64,000 bases of DNA from Nitrospira sp. (GTDB lineage Bacteria; Nitrospirota; Nitrospiria; Nitrospirales; Nitrospiraceae): the NCBI GenBank assembly GCA_030123565.1, contig CP126122.1:2057001-2121000 (forward strand), given 5' to 3'. The notes beneath the pieces were generated by a model. It was given only the letters and a program-made list of their open reading frames with translations. It had not been told where the DNA came from and did not search any database. Position 1 is the first letter of the stretch, and each line of letters begins with the position of its first letter. The position numbers and the translations under genes are program-made. This document shows, piece by piece, positions 19,252-28,263 of the stretch.

Positions 19252-20313
19252 CTACTCCTCCGTCGGGAACAAGGATTGTTGGGCCTGAGGACGGCGGAAG
19301 CTCTGCGGAATCGGATTGTCGTCCGGGACAAAGCCAGCTCGTCGTCGCCCAAGTTCAAACAACTGCTCGATGCAACGCCAATAGGTCCCGTCGCCGCGAT
19401 GCCGACTGAAGAAGGCGTTGTCGGTCAGGGTCCCTCCGCGCACCTCTTGAATGCGGTGAATGATTTTCGAGCTGCGCTCGGGAAACGCCGCGCGCATCCG
19501 TTCCAGAAACACCGTTTCCACATTGCCCGGCAAACGGAGCAGGCTCCAGGCGGCGGTCATCGCTCCGGCAGCCTTCGCGCGCGACAACAGTTCCGGCATC
19601 ATGTCCTCGTTCAAGCCCGGAATGATCGGCGCGACGGAAATCCCGGTGGGAATACCAGCCTCGGACAGGAGGCGCATGGCCTCAAAACGTTTGGTGATGC
19701 TGGGTGCCTGCGGTTCCACTGCACGGGCCATGTCGTCATCGGCAAAGGCAATGCTGAAGTAGACACGGATCCAGGCTTCTTTGTGCAGCCGCCTGAACAG
19801 ATCCAGGTCGCGAACCAACAGCGCCCCCTTGGTAATGATGCCGACAGGGTTTCGGTGCTCTGCGCAGACTTCGAGACAGGCGCGCGTCAGGCCGAGCGTC
19901 GCCTCGATGGGCTGATAACAATCGGTATTGCCGGAAAAGACGATCAGCTCACCGTTCCAGGACGGCTTGCCGAAAGCTTGTCGCAAGAGAGACGCAGCCC
20001 GTCGCTTGAGGATGATCTTCGAGTCAAAATCGGTGCCGGCACCGAATCCCCAATATTCGTGCGACGGCCTGGCGTAACAATAGGCGCAGGCATGGAAACA
20101 CCCTCGATAGGGATTCACGCTCCAGCGAAACGGCAGGTCGGGGCTCTCGTTTCGGCTCAGGATCTGTTGGGTGTCGTCTTCGAAGAGCTGGATCGCCACA
20201 GGCGGCGGCGGTTCGAACCCCTCACGACGTGCAGATTCAAACCGATTGGGTGGATTGGAGACGAGTTTCATCGGCGGTATGGTGGCGCCCTGCCGGCCTA
20301 TTGTCAATCGCAT
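19252..20313 (-). CDS. Radical SAM protein (PA0069/SplB-like)
   Basis: The 4Fe-4S signature is CFHACAYCYARPSHEYWG, a CxxxCxxC in the context typical of the PA0069 family. Downstream are SGNTDCYQPIEATLGLTRACLE and VAPIIPGLNE, also family hallmarks. The function of this family is not established; it resembles spore photoproduct lyase but lacks its specific context. Start choice is unsure: ATG 20313 (with GRQGAT resembling the family's GRGA N-terminus) is chosen over 20337 and 20271. Confidence 0.85.
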   Translation of the reverse strand: MRLTIGRQGATIPPMKLVSNPPNRFESARREGFEPPPPVAIQLFEDDTQQILSRNESPDLPFRWSVNPYRGCFHACAYCYARPSHEYWGFGAGTDFDSKIILKRRAASLLRQAFGKPSWNGELIVFSGNTDCYQPIEATLGLTRACLEVCAEHRNPVGIITKGALLVRDLDLFRRLHKEAWIRVYFSIAFADDDMARAVEPQAPSITKRFEAMRLLSEAGIPTGISVAPIIPGLNEDMMPELLSRAKAAGAMTAAWSLLRLPGNVETVFLERMRAAFPERSSKIIHRIQEVRGGTLTDNAFFSRHRGDGTYWRCIEQLFELGRRRAGFVPDDNPIPQSFRRPQAQQSLFPTEE

Positions 20314-20357
20314 TTCTTCTCGCCGAGACACTTCCATGCCGACCGCGGTTTCATTGA

Positions 20358-21695
<1,338 letters not shown>

Positions 21696-21764
21696 AATGA
21701 CGGAGGCATTTATCCGGTCGTCAAGAATAGCAACATAGGCTTCCGGTCGGGGCAAGCAGGGTAT

Positions 21765-21854
21765 GGAGGGGTGACGGAGCGGCCGAACGTGCCGGTCTTG
21801 AAAACCGGAGATGGGGTAACCCATCCGCGAGTTCAAATCTCGCCCCCTCCGCCA
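21765..21854 (+). tRNA. tRNA-Ser(TGA)
   Basis: A 90-nt cloverleaf with a GGAGGGG/CCCCTCC acceptor stem, anticodon loop CTTGAAA (TGA), a long class II variable arm (GATGGGGTAACCCATC) and a GTTCAAATC T-loop. The CCA end is encoded. Confidence 0.97.
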
Positions 21855-22452
21855 GCCATGGCCGCCAAGCTTATCTATCTCCATCTTCTTACCCTCGAGA
21901 TTACTCGAAACCATAATCTTTTCAACAGCCTGCACCTTCATCCCCACCTCTCTCCCAACTCATCATGCTGGGTCATGACCACAGGACGACGCTCCGAATA
22001 ACTACGCACTTGCGATAAGGCCTGACCTCGTGGTTGATTGAAAGAGGGTGAAGGTGTCTGCTTTGGTTGTGCCCACCCAGGGCGGCAAGAGGTCTCGGCA
22101 TCCTCCTGGCGAGATCTGCCTTCACCCATAAACCTATCCTTAAACCTATCCTTCACACGTTTTTTAGCTGGACATGGAAGGACTAAACTTAAAGTAAAAG
22201 ATTTCCTTTCGCGACTGCCCCCTGATTCACCTGCATCTGAGTGACTCATGAATTGAAAAATAGCCTGAATTACAATTCGATTCACGCGCCTACATCCTCG
22301 TCATAGATCCCCCTCTTTCGCTAGAGCACCTTCCCCTCCTCCACGGTATTCTCCCCAACCAGCCTGTTGGATACTGTTGGTGCGGCACGAATCGTACTGC
22401 AGCGTAAATGCACCGGCGGCGATCCCCACAACCTTCCTTCATCGGAGGATCT
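21855..22452 (+). other. Gene-poor interval between tRNA-Ser(TGA) and a small zinc-ribbon gene
   Basis: No convincing coding sequence is seen. The interval contains a 12-bp unit (TAAACCTATCCT) repeated twice in tandem at 22129-22152. Short open frames on the minus strand have no family match. Confidence 0.5.
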
Positions 22453-22653
22453 ATGAATAAACAGGTCGGCAAAATTGGATCAGTGCGCAGAGAGCTTCGT
22501 GGCAAAGCTTGCCCCTTCTGTGGAGGACACAAATACCAGCTCGTTCTTCGCTCTCATGCATCTCCTGGCACTGAAGGCATCTTTGCTCGTTGCAGTCAAT
22601 GTCACCGCACCAAGGAACTCGACGAAGCGCTCGGCCGCATCCTTTGGATGTAG
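22453..22653 (+). CDS. Small zinc-ribbon protein
   Basis: This 66-residue basic protein starts at ATG 22453, 5-6 bases after a strong GGAGG. It has a CPFCGG knuckle and a CSQC knuckle about 28 residues later, a typical zinc ribbon. The function is unknown; such proteins often bind nucleic acid or act as small regulators. Confidence 0.7.
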   Translation: MNKQVGKIGSVRRELRGKACPFCGGHKYQLVLRSHASPGTEGIFARCSQCHRTKELDEALGRILWM

Positions 22654-23019
22654 CGACATGACCTTTCACGTTTCCCTTCTTACGCAATGACCGCCTTGAT
22701 ACGGCGCTCTCGAAGGTTTGACTCGAGACCACCTCCTGACGCACTCGCCGGAAATTGCAAGCCTCGCGTACGCGGCTGACCATCGAAACGATTCGATGTT
22801 CGGCACTTGCCCTCCCCACCTCAGAATTCACGACAGGCGATTGGTAAACCTTGTATCTTACCGCAAAGAAAGTCGGCCGCAGTCGAAAATGATTCGAGAG
22901 AATCACTTGAGAGCGTTCCATGCTCTGAGGTATGATGCCGTCTTCTTCAAGGAGAAGAGGATCCGCACTCGAGAATATCGGTGCGACGGCCCGAAAGGCT
23001 TTCCGTGCATGGGATCTGG
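22654..23019 (+). other. Non-coding interval before tRNA-Ser(GCT)
   Basis: No gene or RNA is recognised here. It presumably holds the promoter for the two downstream tRNA genes. Confidence 0.4.
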
Positions 23020-23110
23020 GGAGAGGTGGCCGAGTGGCCGAAGGCACCGGTTTGCTAAACCGGCACAGGTCAAAAGCCTGTCGCGGGTTCAAATCCCGCC
23101 CTCTCCGCCA
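23020..23110 (+). tRNA. tRNA-Ser(GCT)
   Basis: A 91-nt class II tRNA with acceptor GGAGAGG/CCTCTCC, anticodon loop TTGCTAA (GCT), a long variable arm and GTTCAAATC T-loop. The CCA end is encoded. Confidence 0.97.
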
Positions 23111-23183
23111 TTCTGAACGTGAAGAGTTGATTTTTCTTCAGCGATCCTGTAGACAGAAACCCCTCTCGCAGACCCTGCTGAAC

Positions 23184-23259
23184 GCCGAGGTAGCTCAGTT
23201 GGCAGAGCACAGCCCTGAAAAGGCTGGTGTCGACAGTTCGATTCTGTCCCTCGGCACCA
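23184..23259 (+). tRNA. tRNA-Phe(GAA), integration site of the island
   Basis: A 76-nt tRNA with acceptor GCCGAGG/CCTCGGC, anticodon loop CTGAAAA (GAA) and encoded CCA. Its 3' 46 nt are duplicated at 51192-51237, which marks it as the attachment site of the downstream island. The gene remains complete because the island carried a replacement 3' half. Confidence 0.97.
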
Positions 23260-23271
23260 TATCCCCTTCAA
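23214..23271 (+). repeat. attL: tRNA-Phe 3' half direct repeat
   Basis: These 58 bp match 51192-51249 with one mismatch (T at 23260, C at 51238). The match begins in the anticodon loop and ends 12 bp past the CCA. Similarity stops right after position 23271. Confidence 0.9.
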
Positions 23272-23651
23272 AATATTAGTAAAATTCGGCCTCATTCGGT
23301 CCTTTCAAAAAACCACGATTTCAGCATTTTTCAGTCTATTTCGCCCGAATGGTTGTCCAAAGCCAATCTCCGTAAACCGGTGCCAGAGGCTCACATCCGG
23401 CCATTCTTCTCCTCACGAACAACCCCGTTTCACGCCCCCCGATTCATCTTTCAGCCTCTTCTCGTCACTGTCTCTCATCCGAGCAACGCATGCCATGGTC
23501 ACCGATTGCCCCCCTACGATCCCAGCCTTCACCACACCGAGCGACACTCATTCCCCTGCCATGGTTGAGATGATTTCTGGTGGGGAAAAGGTATTCTGCG
23601 GACCATGTTCGCCCGCTGTTTCAACGCGTTCCAGGAAGCCGTCTCGAGCTT
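23272..23651 (+). other. Non-coding left end of the island
   Basis: No gene is recognised. This is where an integrase would often lie next to attL, but no recombinase-like frame is visible on either strand. Confidence 0.5.
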
Positions 23652-24023
23652 ATGACTACCAGTAGTTTTATGAACATCGAAAAGCTCGAAACGGATCTCT
23701 GGGAGGCCGCAGATAATCTCAGGGCGAATTCCAAGCTCACTTCTAGCGATTACTTCCTTCCGGTATTGGGGGTGATCTTTCTCCGTCACGCGGCCAACCG
23801 GTTCGACGCGGCGACTCGCCAAATAGAGCAAGACCGTGCCAGCGGCAAGATGCCGAAACGCAAGGTCTGCCGGCCGACTACATCGCCCGCCGCTTGCTGT
23901 ACTTGCCGGAGAAGGCCCGCTATGACTGGATCATGCAGGAGGCGGCTCTGAGCAGGAGTGACCTGACGAAGCTCATCACGAGATATCGTCAAGAGTTGTG
24001 GATGAGGGTGATCAAGCGGCGAC
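23652..24023 (+). pseudogene. hsdM fragment (type I restriction-modification methyltransferase N-terminus)
   Basis: ATG 23652 opens a frame whose translation (NIEKLETDLWEAADNLR, YFLPVLGVIFLRHA) is the N-terminal helical domain of HsdM. A one-base loss after KMPKRKV shifts the frame. The continuation PADYIARRLLYLPEKARYDW in the next frame is again HsdM. The gene then stops at the edge of the IS481 element, so the catalytic domain, specificity and restriction subunits are missing. Confidence 0.8.
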
Positions 24024-24364
24024 TGTAATGGCTTGTCAAGCAGCGGCCCCGGTGTCGGTGCATGGCGTGGGCGGTGATGATGGCTTCAGTGGCGAAAGAA
24101 ACGTCGCCAATTTCTCCGCGGGCGTCAGCCCCTGGAGAGCCATGGAAAAGCGGTCGTGGTTGTACCGATGCTCCCAGGCGCGCAGCGCCTGAGCCGCCGA
24201 CGGAAACCCGTCGAATGTGGAGCGACTCCAAAATTCTTCTTCGTCGATCCGATGGCTGCGTTCCACCTTTCCGTTCTGTTCAGGCCGGCGTGGCTTGATG
24301 TGTCGCAGGTGGATCCCAGCTTCCTGGACCGCCAGGGCAAAGGCGAGCGGGAATTCGGTCCCGT

Positions 24365-25941
24365 AGTATATACGGAAGGAGGGCCATAGGCAGTTCGATC
24401 TCTCCTAGAATGTAGTTGGCCACTCACTCTAGAAGGAGGGAACCCTTATGGCCCAAACGTCCGTGGCATCGAACATGTGGACCTTCGTCGCGATTGATGT
24501 GGCGAAGCAGGTGAACGATGTGCTCATGGAATTTCCCGATGGGACACGGCAGTGCTGGCGCATGACCAATCGCCATGACCATTATAAGTTGCTCCGTGAC
24601 CGGCTGCAGGGATTGATGGCACCCCCGCTCATTGGCTTTGAGGCGACGGGGAACTATCATCGGCCCTTAGCCTATTTCCTGGGCCAAGCGGGCTTTGAGC
24701 TCCGGCTCATCTCCTCCTTGGCCATGGCTCGGACGCGGGATGCCTTGTACAACTCCTGGGATAAAAATGATCCCAAGGATGCCCAGGTCCTGCTGCACTT
24801 GCTGAAGGGGGGCGTGACCCAGCGCTATCATGATCCACTGGTGCAGGGCGTCAATGACTGGCAAGAGCTGGCGCAAGCCCACGTTCAGATCTCGCTGCGC
24901 AAGACGCGCGTGCAGCATAGCATTCTGACTCACTATCTGCCGCTGTATTTTCCCGAGGCAGAACAGTACTACACCCAATCCCGCTCACAGTGGTTCAGCC
25001 GGCTCTTGCACCGGGTTTCCATGTCCGGCCGCGATCACCCGCTACTCGAAGGAGGCGTTTTATCAAGAAGCGTGGACAGTGGTCGGGCGGAAGGTCAATA
25101 AACGAGGATTCCTCGATGACGTCTATACTACGGCGCAGGACAGTATTGGTCTGCCGGTGTCGGAAGACTCCGAGGCCATCCAGACCTTTCGGCTCACCTT
25201 ACAGCACCACTAGGAGCTCTGCGCGACCCGCGCCGCCCTGGAGGCGCAGGCTGATCAGAAACTGACCGGCCACCCGGATTATCACCGCCTCCGGACGCTC
25301 CCCGGTGTGGGCCCTATCTTAGCGCTCACGATCTTGGCCGAAGCCGGCGATCTCCGACGTTTCGCCCACCACCGCCAGTTCCTGAAGTTTTGTGGTTTGG
25401 ATCTGAGCACCGAGCAGTCCGGACAGTTTCGGGGACAGAGCCATCTCTGCAAGCACGGCAATGGGCGACTCCGCTGTGCCTTCTGGATGGCGGCCCAAGG
25501 CGCCATCCGGATGCGGGAGAACACCTTTCGCCAAAAATATGACCGCTATATGAAGGGCGATCCCCGAAATGCCGATCGGAAACGGAAGGCGATCTCGGCT
25601 GTGGCGGCGAAGATGGCCTGCGTCGCGCACGGGTTGATCAAGACGGGCACTGACTATCGACCGTTTTTTGAGGCAGCCGTACCCAGTGGAGCATTCCGTT
25701 CGCCTGTGCCGTCGAGGCACCTCGTGCCCTCGTAGATAATGCTCGGAGCTTCCACTGGGGTTGCCTGTTGTGTGGAGGACAGTGAAGGCCAGTTCGCTGG
25801 ACCTTGTATCACTATGGTCAACAGCACCTCTTTAAGCGCTGGAAGCCCACTGGGAGGGTAGCGGGATATTGGGGGCAGCCTGTGGATGGCTGCGGGAGGA
25901 GATTTGTCTGTCGTGCCTCTTGACTTCCGGATGTAGCACGG
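24365..25941 (+). mobile_element. IS110-family element nested in IS481
   Basis: The boundaries are set by where the IS481 reading is broken: CGGTCCCGT ends at 24364 and TGTCGAC resumes at 25942. The insert is about 1.58 kb, the usual size for IS110. It has no clear terminal inverted repeats, as expected for this family. Confidence 0.75.
24448..25735 (+). pseudogene. IS110-family transposase, frameshifted
   Basis: ATG 24448 follows GGAGGGAAC. The DEDD catalytic residues are visible: FVAIDVAK, GFEATGNYHRP and KNDPKDAQ. A one-base gain at about 25015 shifts the frame, and a TAG at 25211-25213 stops the second frame. The C-terminal transposase_20 domain follows (LPGVGPILALTILAEAGD, FRGQSHLCKHGN). 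The gene cannot make a full-length enzyme. Confidence 0.85.
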
Positions 25942-26717
25942 TGTCGACCTGAACTTTGCGAATGGGAAATGGGAGGGCGTGTCGCACCGTGGCCAAGAAG
26001 TCGAGACTGGTGCCGTGATACTTGCGCGGATACAGGCGCAAGACGCGATACCGCGTGCAGTCATCGAGGGCCGTGTATTGAAAACATTTCTGGCCGGCGA
26101 CCTTCACTTCCTTGACATCGACCTGCACACACTCGCCGGGGTGCTCTTTCCTGAAGAGGATCGGGTGGCGGGAGCGCCGCGGCTCGGTCCGCCGAACCGG
26201 GGGCTAGCCGAGGTCCCGGCAAATCCGGCGGATCGTCGCGGTCGCTACCCGAATGCGATGCACTCGGTCGAGCCAGATGCCAGTCCGCATGGCTCCAAAC
26301 TGCAGCTCGCGGCGGGCTTGCTCGATGCGTCGTACAGTCTCTTCGGAAAGCCGCCGGCGGTGCTTGAGCGGATGGCACGGCACCAATCCGGCGGGCCCAC
26401 TGGCCACCCAACGGCGGTGCCAGGTCCGGACGGTCTTGCGGTCCAGTCCGAATCGCCGGGCGGCGCCTTTGAAGCCATGCTCCTCAGCAGAGCGTAAGAT
26501 CGCCAGCCGGCTGTTGATGGTGTGGTGATGCCGTGTGGCAATGCGCAAGGTGCTCAGTTCCTTCGTCGTGATCAATCGCATTCGATCCCCCCTTGTCATG
26601 GCGCGTGACTGTAGCCCATGCGGGGGGCCAACTCTCAACAAGATATTTCATGTGGCCACCGTCTTTTTCCAATTTCCACACCGTCTGTTTATACCTCCCT
26701 TGTCAGGGTGTGATAGC

Positions 26718-27986
26718 ATGGCCATCATGCTCTTCATCGCGGCTGCGGCCCCTGACTTCACACTGGATGGCATCCTTCAACACGAGCTTGGCCGTTTTCG
26801 GCTGGCTGACTATCGCGGTCGATGGGTGATTCTCTTCTTCTATCCAGCCGACTTCACCTTTGTGCATCAAACTGAGATGAAGGCATTCGAGAAGCACATC
26901 GAGGCGCTCCGAAATCGAATGACGGAGGTGGTCGCAATCAGTGTGGACGATCCGGTTAGCCACCGGGCCTGGAGCCGGGAACTGGGCGGGCTGTCATTTC
27001 CTTTGCTCAGCGATCCAACACGCGAGGCGTCGCGGGCCTACGGCGTGTTGAACGAGGCAGAGGGTCGGGCGTCTCACGCGATATTCATCGTCTCCCCCGA
27101 AGGCCGCATCGCCTATATGGCTATCAGCCCGATGAATGTAGACTACCGCATTGATGACACCATCCGGATCCTGAAACTGATCCAGGAAGAGCGCGAGGGC
27201 TTGGCCGAGCCGGCGCTGAGTGATCGCTCCGCGCGTACATCCACGGTAGCTCTCCATTCAACGAAGCCGGGCCGTGTCCAGGTTGACCGCCTGAGGGAGC
27301 GAAAAGAACAGATCGCGCGCCGAATCCGTGCGCGTGAGTTCGTATTTGGTCTTCAAGATGGCGTGCTCAGCACGGTGGGACTGCTCAGCGGGGTCGCCAC
27401 GGCGACGCACAGTCGGCTTGCGGTTCTCATCACCGGCGTGACCGCCGCCGTCACGGGTGGGTTGTCGATGGCAACCGGCTCTTACCTCGCCACGCGGACG
27501 GAGCAGGGTATCTTCGAAAAGGAGTTGGTCGATCAAGAGCGGTTGGCGAAGGACCAACCCCATGTGGCCCAGGAAGCGCTATTGGAATCGCTCGTCACGG
27601 AGGGGCTGGATCGGCCCTCCGCGTACCGGATCGTCCAGACCATGTCTCGACATCGAGAGCTGCTGCTGCGGACCGTGCAGGAGAAAGTCCTTGGCTTGGG
27701 GTCGGTCGACATCTCGCAGCCGTTGAACGCGGCTGCGGTCATGTATCTCTCGTTCATGGTCGGCGCGATGATCCCACTGCTGCCCTTTGTCATGCGGACA
27801 GGCAACCAGGCGCTCTTCCTGTCCTGGGCGGCCTCGGTTGCGACCCTCCTCAGCGCCGGGGTGTTCAAGGGAACGCTCACGGACCGACCTCTTCTCCGCT
27901 CCGGTCTAGAGTTTGCGGGCGTGGCCTTGGGATCCGCACTGGTCGGCTGGCTCATCGGCATGGCTTTTGACCACTTCTTCGTCTGA
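26718..27986 (+). CDS. Peroxiredoxin-like/VIT1-CCC1 transporter fusion without cysteines
   Basis: One uninterrupted frame of 422 residues joins two domains. Residues 10-160 are an AhpC/TSA peroxiredoxin fold (APDFTLDG, VILFFYPADFTFV, VAISVDDP, ISPMNVDYRIDDTIRILKLIQ). The peroxidatic Cys of FVCPTE is His50 (FVHQTE), and no Cys occurs anywhere in the protein. A linker of about 40 residues leads to a VIT1/CCC1-type membrane domain (EFVFGLQDGVLSTVGLLSGVA, GGLSMATGSYLATR, three further hydrophobic segments), a family that moves Fe2+ or Mn2+. Rubrerythrin-VIT1 fusions (MbfA) are known; a peroxiredoxin partner is unusual to me. The Prx part cannot use standard thiol chemistry and may be a sensor or binding domain. 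A moderate AGGGTG precedes ATG 26718. Confidence 0.85.
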   Translation: MAIMLFIAAAAPDFTLDGILQHELGRFRLADYRGRWVILFFYPADFTFVHQTEMKAFEKHIEALRNRMTEVVAISVDDPVSHRAWSRELGGLSFPLLSDPTREASRAYGVLNEAEGRASHAIFIVSPEGRIAYMAISPMNVDYRIDDTIRILKLIQEEREGLAEPALSDRSARTSTVALHSTKPGRVQVDRLRERKEQIARRIRAREFVFGLQDGVLSTVGLLSGVATATHSRLAVLITGVTAAVTGGLSMATGSYLATRTEQGIFEKELVDQERLAKDQPHVAQEALLESLVTEGLDRPSAYRIVQTMSRHRELLLRTVQEKVLGLGSVDISQPLNAAAVMYLSFMVGAMIPLLPFVMRTGNQALFLSWAASVATLLSAGVFKGTLTDRPLLRSGLEFAGVALGSALVGWLIGMAFDHFFV

Positions 27987-28023
27987 GGAGAGGAACAGGT
28001 AGCGGCAACACCCGCTCTTTCCC

Positions 28024-28188
28024 TCATGCCCTGACTCCCTTTCTCGCTTCTACTACCTGCGCGATCTCGCCTGGACCATCTAATCCAGACTTCAGGTGTC
28101 CGGTCCCTTCCAGCATTGCGACATCGACCTCGTAGAGGGCTTCGTGACTAGACGGATCCAAGTACGGCGGCGTGATCGTGAATCGCAT
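28024..28188 (-). CDS. Small hypothetical protein downstream of phosphoketolase
   Basis: A 54-residue frame starts at ATG 28188 with MRFTITPPYLDPSSHEALYE. It has no recognised family. It lies 75 bp after the phosphoketolase stop on the same strand. No clear ribosome site is seen, so it may not be real. Confidence 0.35.
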   Translation of the reverse strand: MRFTITPPYLDPSSHEALYEVDVAMLEGTGHLKSGLDGPGEIAQVVEARKGVRA

Positions 28189-28263
28189 GATTTGCCCCAC
28201 CCACGGGCCTGATAGTCTGTGTCGAATAGCATGCGATGAATATGAATGAACACTCTGCCGCGC

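Larger units (their letters stand above)
24036..26581 (-). pseudogene. IS481-family transposase, disrupted
   Basis: The N-terminal part (from 26581) has the helix-turn-helix region LDRKTVRTWHRRW. An in-frame TAG at 26204-26206 replaces the Tyr of GYPP. The frame then continues with VQVDVKEVKVAG and YTALDDCTRYR up to KVQVD, where IS110 interrupts. The last part (GTEFPLAF, EQNGKVERSHR, YNHDRFSMAL) resumes beyond the insert. All pieces align with the intact copy at 53447-54511. Confidence 0.85.
24024..26650 (-). mobile_element. IS481-family element, interrupted by IS110
   Basis: Terminal inverted repeats of about 27 bp (TGTAATGGCTTGTCAAG at the left tip, and TGAAATATCTTGTTGAGAG read inward from the right tip) match those of the second IS481 copy at 53378-54523. 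The element was split by an IS110 insertion at about 24365-25941. Confidence 0.8.

Noticed and set aside
22129..22152. Tandem TAAACCTATCCT repeats as an origin iteron or CRISPR
   Set aside because: Only two 12-bp units with no spacers, no DnaA boxes and no replication or cas gene nearby.
23227..23568. 113-residue frame next to attL as a possible integrase
   Set aside because: It begins inside tRNA-Phe and shows no recombinase motifs (no R-H-R-Y arrangement).
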